Shown one piece after another: positions 17,812 to 25,460 of a stretch of DNA of 64,000 nt (positions within the stretch are counted from its first letter, which is position 1; each line of letters opens with the position of its first letter). The translations under genes were made by a program, and so were the position numbers. Source of the DNA: an uncultured Pelagibacteraceae bacterium. Lineage in GTDB: Bacteria; Pseudomonadota; Alphaproteobacteria; Pelagibacterales; Pelagibacteraceae. Where the stretch lies: assembly GCA_902570125.1 (NCBI GenBank), contig CACFXK010000002.1, positions 82,380-146,379 on the forward strand. The letters run 5' to 3'. A model generated the notes under the pieces. The model saw only the letters and a program-made list of their open reading frames with translations, ran no database searches and was not told where the DNA came from.

Positions 17812-18099
17812 TTATATACCATCAACAATTACAGAATTTGACACAGCATTGTCGTGTCTTATTTGCCTAATTGGTTTATATTCCTCAGAATTATACCATT
17901 CCATTGCTTTTTCTCTTGATGGAAATTTAATCACAATATTTCTTTCATTTGGCCAATCACCTTCTATTATATTCATTTCTCCACCTCGAACTAAATATTC
18001 CCCACCAAATTTTTCAACAACAGATTTTACCTTCGAAACATATTCTTTATAATTTTCAGGATTGTTAACAGTTATGTTTGCTAATAGATATGCGCTCAC
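17812..18099 (-). CDS. DUF1330 family protein
   Basis: This 95-residue protein fits the DUF1330 dimeric alpha/beta-barrel family: AYLLANITVNNPENYKEYVSKV, the central GGEYLVRGGEMNIIEGDWP, the FPSREKAMEWYNSEEYKPIRQIR stretch, and the short terminal strand. The family is widespread and uncharacterised. A ribosome site (AAGGAGG) lies just before the ATG. It is one of about ten small genes in a row on this strand. Confidence 0.9.
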   Translation of the reverse strand: MSAYLLANITVNNPENYKEYVSKVKSVVEKFGGEYLVRGGEMNIIEGDWPNERNIVIKFPSREKAMEWYNSEEYKPIRQIRHDNAVSNSVIVDGI

Positions 18100-18129
18100 T
18101 AAACCTCCTTTTTATAAGTAAATTTTAAT

Positions 18130-18453
18130 TTATTCTGCAGGTTTAATCACAGACTTTGTAGCATGTGCAGCATTTTTAAAAGCTTTATTATAGTCAAATA
18201 CTTCATGTACCATCAAATCATCCATAAGACCTGAATTTTTAAATGCAATCTTCAAGGAAAGTGCTTGTTCATAATCTCCCTCGACACATGAGATAACATC
18301 AAATCTACCTCTTACCCATTCATAGCTGATCAATTTTAAACCAGCTGCCTCAGTAACTTTCTTAGTCGATGCATATCTATCTGCAGTTGGATCATTTTGC
18401 ATTCTTTTCATTAATTCTGCACTTATTTTGCCAATCAAATAAAATCTTGCCAT
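18130..18453 (-). CDS. GYD-domain small protein
   Basis: This protein of 107 residues has the GYD-type pattern: YEWVRGRFDVISCVEGDYEQA, then a helix and MDDLMVHEVFDY. GYD proteins are small ferredoxin-like (dimeric alpha/beta barrel) domains of unknown role. I chose ATG 18453, one base after the stop of the upstream gene, because MARFYLIGKIS is a typical start; an upstream in-frame ATG at 18465 would overlap the previous gene. The C-terminal tail (NAAHATKSVIKPAE) extends beyond the domain. Confidence 0.8.
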   Translation of the reverse strand: MARFYLIGKISAELMKRMQNDPTADRYASTKKVTEAAGLKLISYEWVRGRFDVISCVEGDYEQALSLKIAFKNSGLMDDLMVHEVFDYNKAFKNAAHATKSVIKPAE

Positions 18454-18454
18454 A

Positions 18455-18745
18455 TTACATTTCAACTTTTGTTAAATCCCAAGCAGTCATTTTGATAACA
18501 CATTCATCGTAAATTTCCTTTCCAACTGGATGTGTACCAGATATTAGTTCTTTCATTTTTTCCATATTATGAACAAATACCTTAAACATTACGCCACTTT
18601 TATCTGGCTTTACTGCTCCTATAGTTTTTTCTGGATGAGCTGCAGATTTTCTCACACTCATACCTTCATCTGATTGCATCCATCCCATAAATTTTTCAAG
18701 CTTTCCTTCTTTCAAATCTACGATTACTAACACTTCTTTTTCCAT
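18455..18745 (-). CDS. Small uncharacterised protein, probably a dimeric alpha/beta-barrel domain
   Basis: This 96-residue protein has an alternating strand/helix pattern (VLVIVDLKEGKLEKFMGWMQSD, then VMFKVFVHNMEKMKELI) consistent with the ferredoxin-like ABM fold of its neighbours. I do not recognise a specific family. A strong ribosome site (AAGGAGAAA) precedes the ATG. Its stop is one base before the GYD gene start. No signal peptide is present, unlike the two genes upstream. Confidence 0.72.
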   Translation of the reverse strand: MEKEVLVIVDLKEGKLEKFMGWMQSDEGMSVRKSAAHPEKTIGAVKPDKSGVMFKVFVHNMEKMKELISGTHPVGKEIYDECVIKMTAWDLTKVEM

Positions 18746-18790
18746 ATTTTTCTCCTTTTTTTTGTTTAATATTTTAATTCAATTAAATGA

Positions 18791-19219
18791 TTATTCAATT
18801 GTTTCAATGGTTGTTCCAGGAAAAGCATATCCAACTTGATATGTGAATAAAATCGTCTGAAATTCTTGTATTTCAGACCATTGTGAACCAAGTTGTTGAT
18901 GATTTGCAAATCCAGCAGGATTTTCATAAAATTCATTTAATACATAGAAAATATTACCAGTTGTCCCTTGTGATGGGTCACCAGGATTTTTCCACTCAGG
19001 ACCTTTCATGATCGAATATGAATTTAGTTTTTTTTCACCTGTTAATGGATGTGTTTCTTTCATCCATTTTGCATGTTTCATAAGCATTTCCTCAACTTTT
19101 GCTGTATCGGCCATAGGAACTTTAAGAGTTATTGAAAAACCATTTGCATTTGCATGACCATCAGCAAAAGAGTTTGTTGTGAACAGACTTAATATTAGAA
19201 TTAAAAAAATTTTTTTCAT
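18791..19219 (-). CDS. Secreted dimeric alpha/beta-barrel-like small protein
   Basis: This 142-residue protein has a clear signal peptide ending near residue 19 (FLILILSLFTTNSFA). The mature part starts DGHANANGFSITLKVPMADTAKVEEMLMKHAKWM, which resembles an antibiotic-biosynthesis-monooxygenase (ABM) type ferredoxin-like domain with a long insert. Periplasmic location is therefore expected, which is uncommon for such folds. The start of the mature protein (DGH) resembles that of the gene immediately upstream. Function unknown. Confidence 0.78.
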   Translation of the reverse strand: MKKIFLILILSLFTTNSFADGHANANGFSITLKVPMADTAKVEEMLMKHAKWMKETHPLTGEKKLNSYSIMKGPEWKNPGDPSQGTTGNIFYVLNEFYENPAGFANHQQLGSQWSEIQEFQTILFTYQVGYAFPGTTIETIE

Positions 19220-19242
19220 TTATTTACCTTTCTTTAAATTTA

Positions 19243-19728
19243 TCATTTCATTAATGCATATTCACCCATGAAATAAATTGAAGAGGCAAATTTATTTTCT
19301 TGGGCTGAGTTAATTGGTGTGTACCCTGTTGAGCCACTACATTCTATTCCTTTATATTTTCCTGTTCCCCCTAAACATTTAAATGTACCATTCATTGAGT
19401 CTCCAAGTGGAATTTCGTAGTATGTAAAAACAGCATCCCCATCCATTAGATTTATTTTACAGTGTCCCATTTCAAATCCCTTTCCTGGGATTGTGCCTGC
19501 GCCAAGACAATATTGTGAAGCATTATCCATGAATGTTGTACCTTCGACTGCCATTAATCCTCCAACTCCATCGTAAGTAAAAGTTAAAAAGTTACCCTCG
19601 TTATCAGTAAGAAATTTGTTTTCTCCAACAATAAAACCTTTAAGATCAATTTTTCCTTTATGGCCGTCTGCAAAACTTGATGTTGTAAATATTATAAACA
19701 TCATAATTAAATATATTTTTTTCACCAT
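19243..19728 (-). CDS. Secreted uncharacterised beta-rich protein
   Basis: This protein of 161 residues starts at ATG 19728 with an AGAAAGG ribosome site just upstream; a longer in-frame extension to 19764 lacks support. The signal peptide ends at SSFA near residue 20, followed by DGHKGKIDLKGF. The mature protein is Gly- and strand-rich (TFTYDGVGGLMAVEG, then GTFKCLGGTGKYKGIECSGSTG). The latter resembles allene-oxide-cyclase/dirigent-like barrels, in which a GTGKYKGxxG motif is common; I offer that as a suggestion only. Four cysteines could form disulfides. Confidence 0.75.
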   Translation of the reverse strand: MVKKIYLIMMFIIFTTSSFADGHKGKIDLKGFIVGENKFLTDNEGNFLTFTYDGVGGLMAVEGTTFMDNASQYCLGAGTIPGKGFEMGHCKINLMDGDAVFTYYEIPLGDSMNGTFKCLGGTGKYKGIECSGSTGYTPINSAQENKFASSIYFMGEYALMK

Positions 19729-19747
19729 TACCTTTCTGTTATTATTT

Positions 19748-20017
19748 TTAATCTGAACAAACACTCATTACTGTTGTCTCTTGTTTATGGCCAGATTCCG
19801 CAATTACCTTAGCATTCTCTGGATTCTGCATAAATTTTTGCATAGTGTCTGCTGCTGGTGTTTCCATCACAATATGTACTTTATTTGGATTTTCTATTTC
19901 ATTACCTACGTAAATAGTTTTAATACCTGCTGCTTCTCTTGGGCCAGAATGTTCATCAAACATTTTTTTCCAGTGAGCCCAGTCTTTTACTTCAAAGTTA
20001 CCAACCATTTTTACCAT
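19748..20017 (-). CDS. Small uncharacterised protein (ABM-like or DUF3764-like)
   Basis: This 89-residue protein starts at ATG 20017, preceded by a GGAGGGG ribosome site 7 bases away; the frame stays open to a TTG at 20032, which is less likely. The pattern MVGNFEVKDWAHWKKMFDEHSGPREAAGI, then a strand and an acidic helix, fits a single ferredoxin-like domain. The family may be DUF3764-like, but I am not certain. The short reading frame 20011-20085 ends across its start codon (ATGGTAA), which suggests translational coupling. Confidence 0.75.
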   Translation of the reverse strand: MVKMVGNFEVKDWAHWKKMFDEHSGPREAAGIKTIYVGNEIENPNKVHIVMETPAADTMQKFMQNPENAKVIAESGHKQETTVMSVCSD

Positions 20018-20085
20018 TTTATTCCCCTCCAAACCCCAGCAAATTCATACGCTTTATCAAAAGTTTTAAACTCAATGCTAGCCAT
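20011..20085 (-). CDS. Possible 24-residue upstream small ORF coupled to the next gene
   Basis: An ATG at 20085 follows AAAGGTGTTA, a plausible ribosome site. The frame encodes a peptide beginning MASIEFKTFDKAYEFAG and ending VWRGIKW. Its TAA lies inside the ATGGTAA at the start of the next gene. It fills an otherwise unexplained 92-base gap between two tightly packed small genes. It may be a leader that couples translation, a tiny real protein, or chance. Confidence 0.35.
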   Translation of the reverse strand: MASIEFKTFDKAYEFAGVWRGIKW

Positions 20086-20109
20086 ATTAACACCTTTGTA
20101 AGTCTATAG

Positions 20110-20436
20110 TTATTTTGGTATTTTTGTTGCTCCAGTTTCTACTTCAATGATTTTACCGTCTTTAAATTTCCAACAACACATCAAAGCCTCAGTATTTCCA
20201 TCCTGATAAGTAACATATGCATGATCAAAACCAATTTCGTCATTTTCAAAAAGGATCCTGTATTTCGCGGGACTCATCATTCCTTTACTTACAGCTTCAA
20301 CCATACCTGCTTTTCCCATGTGCACATATTCTCCTTTGAGATGGGAAAACATTTTATAGTCATCGTGCACCAACTCACCAGCTGCTGCACCATCTTTTTC
20401 CATGATTGCTTTGTTTAGTTTTTCTAAAATTGACAT
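20110..20436 (-). CDS. SnoaL/NTF2-like small protein (paralogue of 17457-17777)
   Basis: This 108-residue NTF2/SnoaL-type protein starts MSILEKLNKAIMEKDGAAAGELVHDDYKM and closes with DGNTEALMCCWKFKDGKI and ETGATKIPK. It matches the gene 2.3 kb downstream over its whole length, so a duplication within this small-gene cluster is clear. The catalytic role, if any, is unknown. It lies 8 bases after the stop of another NTF2-like gene (20445-20819), though that one is much less similar. Confidence 0.83.
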   Translation of the reverse strand: MSILEKLNKAIMEKDGAAAGELVHDDYKMFSHLKGEYVHMGKAGMVEAVSKGMMSPAKYRILFENDEIGFDHAYVTYQDGNTEALMCCWKFKDGKIIEVETGATKIPK

Positions 20437-20444
20437 TCTGTTCC

Positions 20445-20819
20445 TTACTTCTTCATTGCATTGAACATGCTTAGTGTATCGTCAAAAGCAATAAACATTG
20501 TCAGTTTACCATCATCGCCTACTTCAAAGTAATGACCAAAAATAGTATCCATGCCATCTGCCTTAGCAGTTGCCTTAACAAAAACTTTGTTTCCCTCGCT
20601 AATCATCATATCTGGTGTTACTGAAAAATTACTCCAAAGTTGTGGTACTTGCATCATAGTTTTCATATATGCTTCTTTGCCTTTATGAGTTCCTGACATT
20701 GGATGCTTATCTCCAGGATAAATCCAAGTAATATCATCATGTACCATATCCATAAATGCCTCCATTTCTCCTTTTCCAAAAAGTTCATATCCTTTTTTAA
20801 CTACTTCTTTTGCGTCCAT
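20445..20819 (-). CDS. SnoaL-like (ketosteroid isomerase-type NTF2 fold) protein
   Basis: This protein of 124 residues starts at ATG 20819, which has a clean AAAGGAG ribosome site; the frame extends upstream but without support. The pattern MDAKEVVKKGYELFGKGEMEAFMDMVHDDITWIYPGD, then HPMSGTHKGKEAYMKTM, is classical SnoaL-like/polyketide cyclase type. It is the first gene of the ten-gene small-protein run and stands 83 bases past the end of cysK on the same strand, so a promoter could lie in that gap. Enzymatic activity is unknown. Confidence 0.85.
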   Translation of the reverse strand: MDAKEVVKKGYELFGKGEMEAFMDMVHDDITWIYPGDKHPMSGTHKGKEAYMKTMMQVPQLWSNFSVTPDMMISEGNKVFVKATAKADGMDTIFGHYFEVGDDGKLTMFIAFDDTLSMFNAMKK

Positions 20820-20902
20820 AAAATCTCCTTTAATTTTTTTTATATTAAATTTTATTATAAGATAGAAATGTAATGAATTTATTACAGTACTGGTATGCGT
20901 GA

Positions 20903-21904
20903 TTATATCCAATGAGGATAGGGAAGACCTTTTTCTTTTAAAAAAGATTTATTAAACATCTTAGAGTTGTATTTATCAGATTTATCACAAAGAATCGTAA
21001 CAATTGTTTTACCTGGACCTAAAAGTTTACCCAACCTTATTGCTCCAGCAATGTTTACTCCACAACTTGTACCTAAACTTAAACCTTCTTTTTCAATTAA
21101 ATCAAATAAAACAGGCAAAGACTCATGATCACTTATTGAAAATGCTCCATCAATTTTTGCTTTTGCAAAATTTGCAGTAACTCTACTAGATCCAATACCT
21201 TCAGTTATTGAACCACCTTCACTCTTTAATTCACCATTTTCAATGTAACTATAAAGAGAGGAACCTGTTGGATCTGATAAATATATTTTAATATCTTTAT
21301 TCTTTTCTTTTAAAAAACTACTTACACCTGCAATTGTACCACCAGTGCCAGATGAACATACAAAACCATCTATTTTGCCATCAGTCTGTTCCCATATTTC
21401 TGGTCCAGTTGTTTCATAATGACCTTTAGAATTGGCTGTATTGTCAAATTGATTAGCCCAAACTACACCGTGATTGTTACTACTTTTCAATTCATCAGCC
21501 AATCTTCCTGCATATTTAACAAAGTTATTTTCATCTTTATAAGGTTTTGGTGGAACCAATCTTAAATCAGCTCCAATATTTCTTAATAAATCTTTTTTTT
21601 CTTGTGTTTGATTATCGTTCATCACGATAATAGTTTTATAACCAATAGAATTTCCTAATAGACATAATCCAATTCCAGTATTACCAGCTGTTCCTTCAAC
21701 AATTGTTCCACCTTTTGAAATTAGTTTTTTTTCTTCAGCATCTCTTATCAAAGCTAAAGCTGCTCTATCTTTTACAGAGCCACCTGGATTAAGGTACTCT
21801 GCTTTTCCATAAATATTACAACCAGTAATTTCTGATGCGGCTTTTAATTTAAATAAAGGAGTATTTCCTATTGCTTCGACAAAATTATTTTGTAAAATTT
21901 TCAT
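20903..21904 (-). CDS. cysK: Cysteine synthase (O-acetylserine sulfhydrylase), PLP-dependent
   Basis: This 333-residue fold type II PLP enzyme has the Schiff-base Lys45 in [12 protein letters not shown], the substrate loop [11 protein letters not shown], the phosphate-binding [10 protein letters not shown] and the late LGTSCGVN. It makes cysteine from O-acetylserine and sulfide. It overlaps cysE by ATGA, so synthesis of O-acetylserine and its use are translationally coupled. The sequence also resembles the cysteine-synthase-like members with an extended C-terminus (KGLPYPHWI). The adjacent sulfide-oxidising genes suggest both consumption and detoxification of sulfide here. Confidence 0.93.
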   Translation of the reverse strand: MKILQNNFVEAIGNTPLFKLKAASEITGCNIYGKAEYLNPGGSVKDRAALALIRDAEEKKLISKGGTIVEGTAGNTGIGLCLLGNSIGYKTIIVMNDNQTQEKKDLLRNIGADLRLVPPKPYKDENNFVKYAGRLADELKSSNNHGVVWANQFDNTANSKGHYETTGPEIWEQTDGKIDGFVCSSGTGGTIAGVSSFLKEKNKDIKIYLSDPTGSSLYSYIENGELKSEGGSITEGIGSSRVTANFAKAKIDGAFSISDHESLPVLFDLIEKEGLSLGTSCGVNIAGAIRLGKLLGPGKTIVTILCDKSDKYNSKMFNKSFLKEKGLPYPHWI

Positions 21905-22482
21905 ACATCAAGCTTTGTATCACCCCCTGGTGCAACACCATAGGGTTTAAATTCTTCAGATGCAGTTCCAACATTTTTTGCAGGAATCCCAACCATTACT
22001 GCATTTTCTGGAACATCTTTTGTAACAACTGCGTTAGCTCCAATTTTTGCATTTTTTCCAACTACAACTGGTCCAAGTATTTGTGCACCTGATCCTACAA
22101 CTACATTTTCTTTTAATGTTGGATGTCTCTTAACATTTCTTTGATTGTCTGAATTTATACTTGGAGCAATTCCGCCTAATGTTGCCATGTGATAAATGGT
22201 AACGTTATCTCCAATATCAGATGTTTCTCCAATAACTACTCCCATGCCATGATCTATAAAAAGATTTTTTCCAATTTTAGCATTTGGATGGATTTCTATA
22301 CCTGTTAAAAATCTTGAGAACTGAGAAATTATTCTTGCAACAAGATGAAATTTTGCAATTGAAAAAAAATTTGCAATTCTATGAAAAAATACAGCTTTAA
22401 CACCAGGATAAGTTAGTATTAAACTTAACTTTGATCTTGCAGCAGGATCTCTTTTAATTATCGACTCTAAAAAATCATTCAT
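21901..22482 (-). CDS. cysE: Serine O-acetyltransferase
   Basis: This 193-residue protein has the left-handed beta-helix of hexapeptide transferases: [33 protein letters not shown], and [22 protein letters not shown]. The N-terminal helical region is short, as in EpsC-like/plant-type short CysE forms. It acetylates serine with acetyl-CoA to give O-acetylserine for CysK, whose gene starts at its stop codon (ATGA overlap). Confidence 0.94.
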   Translation of the reverse strand: MNDFLESIIKRDPAARSKLSLILTYPGVKAVFFHRIANFFSIAKFHLVARIISQFSRFLTGIEIHPNAKIGKNLFIDHGMGVVIGETSDIGDNVTIYHMATLGGIAPSINSDNQRNVKRHPTLKENVVVGSGAQILGPVVVGKNAKIGANAVVTKDVPENAVMVGIPAKNVGTASEEFKPYGVAPGGDTKLDV

Positions 22483-22512
22483 GTTTGTTTAAGATTAGTT
22501 ATTAAAATTTAA

Positions 22513-22623
22513 CTACTTGTTACAACAGCAGTTTTCTGATGATGGTTTGCAATCACAATTTTTACAAACGCATCTGTCACAAGAACAGTTCTTACATTTA
22601 CAGTGTGTATTATTGCATACCAT
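22513..22623 (-). CDS. Metallothionein-like cysteine-rich peptide (36 residues, 12 Cys)
   Basis: An ATG at 22623 opens a 36-codon frame ending in TAG at 22513. One third of the residues are cysteine. Residues 8-25 form four tandem CxC units at a strict five-residue period (CKCKN, CSCDR, CVCKN, CDCKP), followed by a CCC triplet near the end. That pattern is typical of metal-thiolate proteins. The peptide has no match I can name. It lies in the gap between cysE and the persulfide dioxygenase gene on the same strand. No strong ribosome site is visible. Such regular Cys spacing is very unlikely by chance in AT-rich DNA. Confidence 0.75.
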   Translation of the reverse strand: MVCNNTHCKCKNCSCDRCVCKNCDCKPSSENCCCNK

Positions 22624-22677
22624 AAGAGTTATATAATTGTATATTTTTTAAAAACAATACTAATAATAACCCTGATT

Positions 22678-23370
22678 TTAGAGTTCTTTAAGTGTTAATC
22701 CCTTTAGATTTGCAGGGACTGCAATATCCATCATTTTTGGGTTAGCAAGATTAAGATTATCCATTATTTCAGCATATTCCTCTTTTGAACTGACTTGTAA
22801 TCGAGGGTTATTGTTCTTCTCACTACCAATTGTTGAATTTTTTTTTCCATTATAATCATGAGCAGGATAAACAAGTGTTTCTTCTGGAAGTTTTAAAAGT
22901 TTGCCAAACAATGAATCATAAGCCTGATGAGCACTACCATTTTGAAAATCTGTTCTACCTGTTCCATTTATTAAAAGAGTATCTCCTGTAAAAACTCTAT
23001 CATTCATTAAGTAACTATATGAACAATCTGTATGACCTGGAGTATAAATAGTTTTAAGTTCAATATTCTCGACATTTATATTTTCTTCATCTTTTAATTT
23101 GATATCAATAACCTCAGACTTTGAGTTTTCACCCATTATACGAATACAATTTGTTCTTTGATTAAGCTCATTTAAGCCAGTTACATGATCTGCATGAATA
23201 TGGGTATCAATTACTTTGACAAGTTTTAACTCTAAATTTTCTAAAACTTTTATGTATTCATCAGTATGCTCAATTACTGGATCTATGATTAATGCCTCAC
23301 GTCCTTTTCCACTAGAAATAATATAAGTGTAAGTAGACGATTTAGTATCAAATAGTTGTTCAAAAATCAT
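22678..23370 (-). CDS. ETHE1-type persulfide dioxygenase (metallo-beta-lactamase fold)
   Basis: This 230-residue protein has the MBL-fold iron site: THIHADHVTGL, the TPGHTDCSYSY segment, FTGDTLLINGTGRTDFQ and VYPAHDYNGKK. The GTGRTDFQ motif is characteristic of ETHE1/persulfide dioxygenases, which oxidise glutathione persulfide to sulfite. It lies 35 bases after the SQR gene on the same strand, and SQR makes the persulfide. The pair is the standard bacterial sulfide detoxification module. Confidence 0.9.
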   Translation of the reverse strand: MIFEQLFDTKSSTYTYIISSGKGREALIIDPVIEHTDEYIKVLENLELKLVKVIDTHIHADHVTGLNELNQRTNCIRIMGENSKSEVIDIKLKDEENINVENIELKTIYTPGHTDCSYSYLMNDRVFTGDTLLINGTGRTDFQNGSAHQAYDSLFGKLLKLPEETLVYPAHDYNGKKNSTIGSEKNNNPRLQVSSKEEYAEIMDNLNLANPKMMDIAVPANLKGLTLKEL

Positions 23371-23405
23371 AATTATAAAATAATTAAAATTTTATTAAAT
23401 TGAAA

Positions 23406-24647
23406 CTAATTTTCAATAGCTTTATGATTAGGCTTGCTCCACTCTTTGCCTTTAAACATCACATTCCATTGCAACCAAGGAAATAGCTTTGATTTCATTT
23501 GCCAATATAAAGAGCTAGGTTTTGTCGGGTCAAAAGGTAAACTTGGAGTTACTTTTCCACCATAACAAAACTCTGCTAACATAACTTTACCATATGCAAC
23601 TGTAAGTGGGCAGGCTCCATATCCATCATAAAGTCTATATGCTTCAGATGATTTATTGATATCTTTAATAATATTATGAGCAACTATTGGAGCTTGTTTT
23701 CTCACTGCTGCACCAGTTTTTGCATTAGGTGCATTCATTACATCTCCTAAACTATAAATATTTTCATATTTAGTATGTCTTAATGTTCCTTCTTTATGAT
23801 CTACATCAACCCATCCACCAGCATCGGCTAATGGACTATTCTTAATAAAGTCAGGAGAAGTTTGAGGTGGTGTTACATGAATAAAATCAAATTTTTTTGT
23901 AACTTCTTTAGAATTTCCATCTTTATCTAATTGTTTGAATACAGCTTCTTTTGCTTCACCATTAACTGAAATTAAATTATGTTGGAAACTTCTTTTAATT
24001 CCATAAGAGTCACATATTTCATTTAGTGGACCTTGAAAGTGAGGTACCCCAAAAATAACTGGCTTTGCACATAAAAATTCTAAATTACTATCTTTAAGAG
24101 CACCTTTTTTCTTTAAGTGATCAGCAGCTAAGTATGCTATTTTTTGAGGTGCACCCGCACACTTAATTGGCATAGGAGGTTCAGTGAATAGTAAATTTCC
24201 TCCTTGTAAATTTTTTAGACATTCCCACGTATAAACTGCCATATCTGAACTATAATTAGTGCAAACATTATTTTTTCCTAGAGTTTCTTTTAACCCTACG
24301 ACTCCGTCAAAGTTAATTTTTAAACCAGGACAAACTACTAAATAGTCATATGAATATTCACCAACTGAAGTCTTTACCGAATTAGACTCTGGAGAAAAAC
24401 TTTCAGCATATTCTTTTATCCAATTAACATAATTAGGCATTACAGATGACATTGGCTTTATAGTGTTGTTTACATCATAAGCACCTGCACCTACTAAAGT
24501 CCATGCAGCTTGATATAAAGATTTTTCTGAAGGTTCTATGATTGATATTGATAAGTCAGACTTTAAGCTTTTAAGCCTTGTGGCAACTGATATACCAGCG
24601 CATCCGCCACCGATAATCAAAATGTTTGAGTGATTAGAGTTATTCAT
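23406..24647 (-). CDS. sqr: Sulfide:quinone oxidoreductase, type II (eukaryotic-like)
   Basis: This 413-residue FAD protein starts at ATG 24647, preceded by AGG; a longer in-frame start lacks support. It has the dinucleotide motif IIGGGCAGIS, the redox Cys163 in PIKCAGAPQKI, and Cys346 in DGYGACPLTVAYGKVMLAEF. The last two match the two catalytic cysteines of human-type SQOR, and the C-terminus (PFDPTKPS, WNVMFKGKEW) also fits that type. It oxidises sulfide to a persulfide with electrons going to quinone at the inner membrane. A divergent peroxiredoxin gene lies 131 bases away. Confidence 0.9.
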   Translation of the reverse strand: MNNSNHSNILIIGGGCAGISVATRLKSLKSDLSISIIEPSEKSLYQAAWTLVGAGAYDVNNTIKPMSSVMPNYVNWIKEYAESFSPESNSVKTSVGEYSYDYLVVCPGLKINFDGVVGLKETLGKNNVCTNYSSDMAVYTWECLKNLQGGNLLFTEPPMPIKCAGAPQKIAYLAADHLKKKGALKDSNLEFLCAKPVIFGVPHFQGPLNEICDSYGIKRSFQHNLISVNGEAKEAVFKQLDKDGNSKEVTKKFDFIHVTPPQTSPDFIKNSPLADAGGWVDVDHKEGTLRHTKYENIYSLGDVMNAPNAKTGAAVRKQAPIVAHNIIKDINKSSEAYRLYDGYGACPLTVAYGKVMLAEFCYGGKVTPSLPFDPTKPSSLYWQMKSKLFPWLQWNVMFKGKEWSKPNHKAIEN

Positions 24648-24662
24648 TTCAAAAAACCTAAC

Positions 24663-24697
24663 ACTTATAATTTGCTTAAGATACACGTCTTATAAGT
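24663..24697. promoter_or_regulatory. Inverted repeat in the divergent sqr / peroxiredoxin region (candidate operator)
   Basis: ACTTATAA at 24663-24670 is exactly inverted as TTATAAGT at 24690-24697, spaced by 19 bases. It sits 16 bases upstream of the sqr start, between the two divergent genes. A dimeric regulator that senses sulfide or oxidants could bind here; no regulator gene is adjacent. AT-rich palindromes do occur by chance. Confidence 0.3.
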
Positions 24698-24720
24698 TGT
24701 TTTTTCAAACTTAAATATCG

Positions 24721-24748
24721 TTGATAAACCTAATCAATAATTTATAAT
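24721..24748 (+). promoter_or_regulatory. Sigma-70-type promoter of the peroxiredoxin gene
   Basis: TTGATA at 24721-24726 and a consensus TATAAT at 24743-24748 are spaced by 16 bases. They are followed by a strong ribosome site (AAAAGGAGAG) and the ATG at 24779. This is the best-looking promoter in the window. Confidence 0.6.
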
Positions 24749-24778
24749 GGTTCTAATTAATTAAAAGGAGAGTGAAGA

Positions 24779-25438
24779 ATGTTAAAAATAAACAGTATGT
24801 GTCCTGATTTTCAATGCAAAACTACAGAGGGAGATATCTCTTTTCATGAGTGGCTTGGAGATAGCTGGGGCGTATTATTTTCTCACCCAAAAGATTTTAC
24901 ACCGGTTTGTACTACAGAATTAGGTTCATTAGGACAAATGAAAGCTGAGTTTGATGCAAGAAATGTAAAAGTAATTGGACTAAGTGTAGATGGAGTTGAG
25001 GATCACAAAAAATGGTTAGAAGATATCAAAGATGTATCTGGAACGATGCCTGATTATCCTATTATCGCTGATGAAGATTTAAAAGTTGCAAAACTTTTCA
25101 ATATGTTAGAAGCCGATGCAGGAACAACTTCGATGGGAAGAACAGCAGTTGATAATGAGACTGTTAGAACTATTTTTGTTGTAAGACCAGATAAAAGAAT
25201 TGGTCTTTATTTAACTTACCCAATGGCTACAGGTAGAAATTTCCATGAAATTTTGAGAGCCATAGACTCAATGCAACTTACTGCAAAACATAGAGTTGCT
25301 ACTCCAGCTAATTGGAAAAAAGGTGAAGATGTTGTAATTCTTCCTGCTGTAAAAGACGACGAGGCTAAAAAAATATATCCAGATGGATGGGAAACAGTTA
25401 AGCCTTATTTAAGAAAAGTTCCAGATCCTACAAAGTAA
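24779..25438 (+). CDS. 1-Cys (Prx6-type) peroxiredoxin
   Basis: This 219-residue protein has the peroxidatic Cys44 in DFTPVCTTELG, and Prx6-type C-terminal features (RTIFVVRPDKRIGLYLTYPM, then DEAKKIYPDGWE). It reduces hydrogen peroxide or organic peroxides. It is divergent from sqr, so coordinated response to sulfide or oxidative stress is plausible. It is a single-gene unit with its own promoter and a downstream stem-loop. Confidence 0.94.
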   Translation: MLKINSMCPDFQCKTTEGDISFHEWLGDSWGVLFSHPKDFTPVCTTELGSLGQMKAEFDARNVKVIGLSVDGVEDHKKWLEDIKDVSGTMPDYPIIADEDLKVAKLFNMLEADAGTTSMGRTAVDNETVRTIFVVRPDKRIGLYLTYPMATGRNFHEILRAIDSMQLTAKHRVATPANWKKGEDVVILPAVKDDEAKKIYPDGWETVKPYLRKVPDPTK

Positions 25439-25460
25439 TAAGGATTCGGATTAATTTATT

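Noticed and set aside
20820-20912. Longer start for the SnoaL-like gene reaching into cysK
   Set aside because: ATG 20819 has a clean AAAGGAG site and matches the family start; the extension is AT-rich non-domain sequence.
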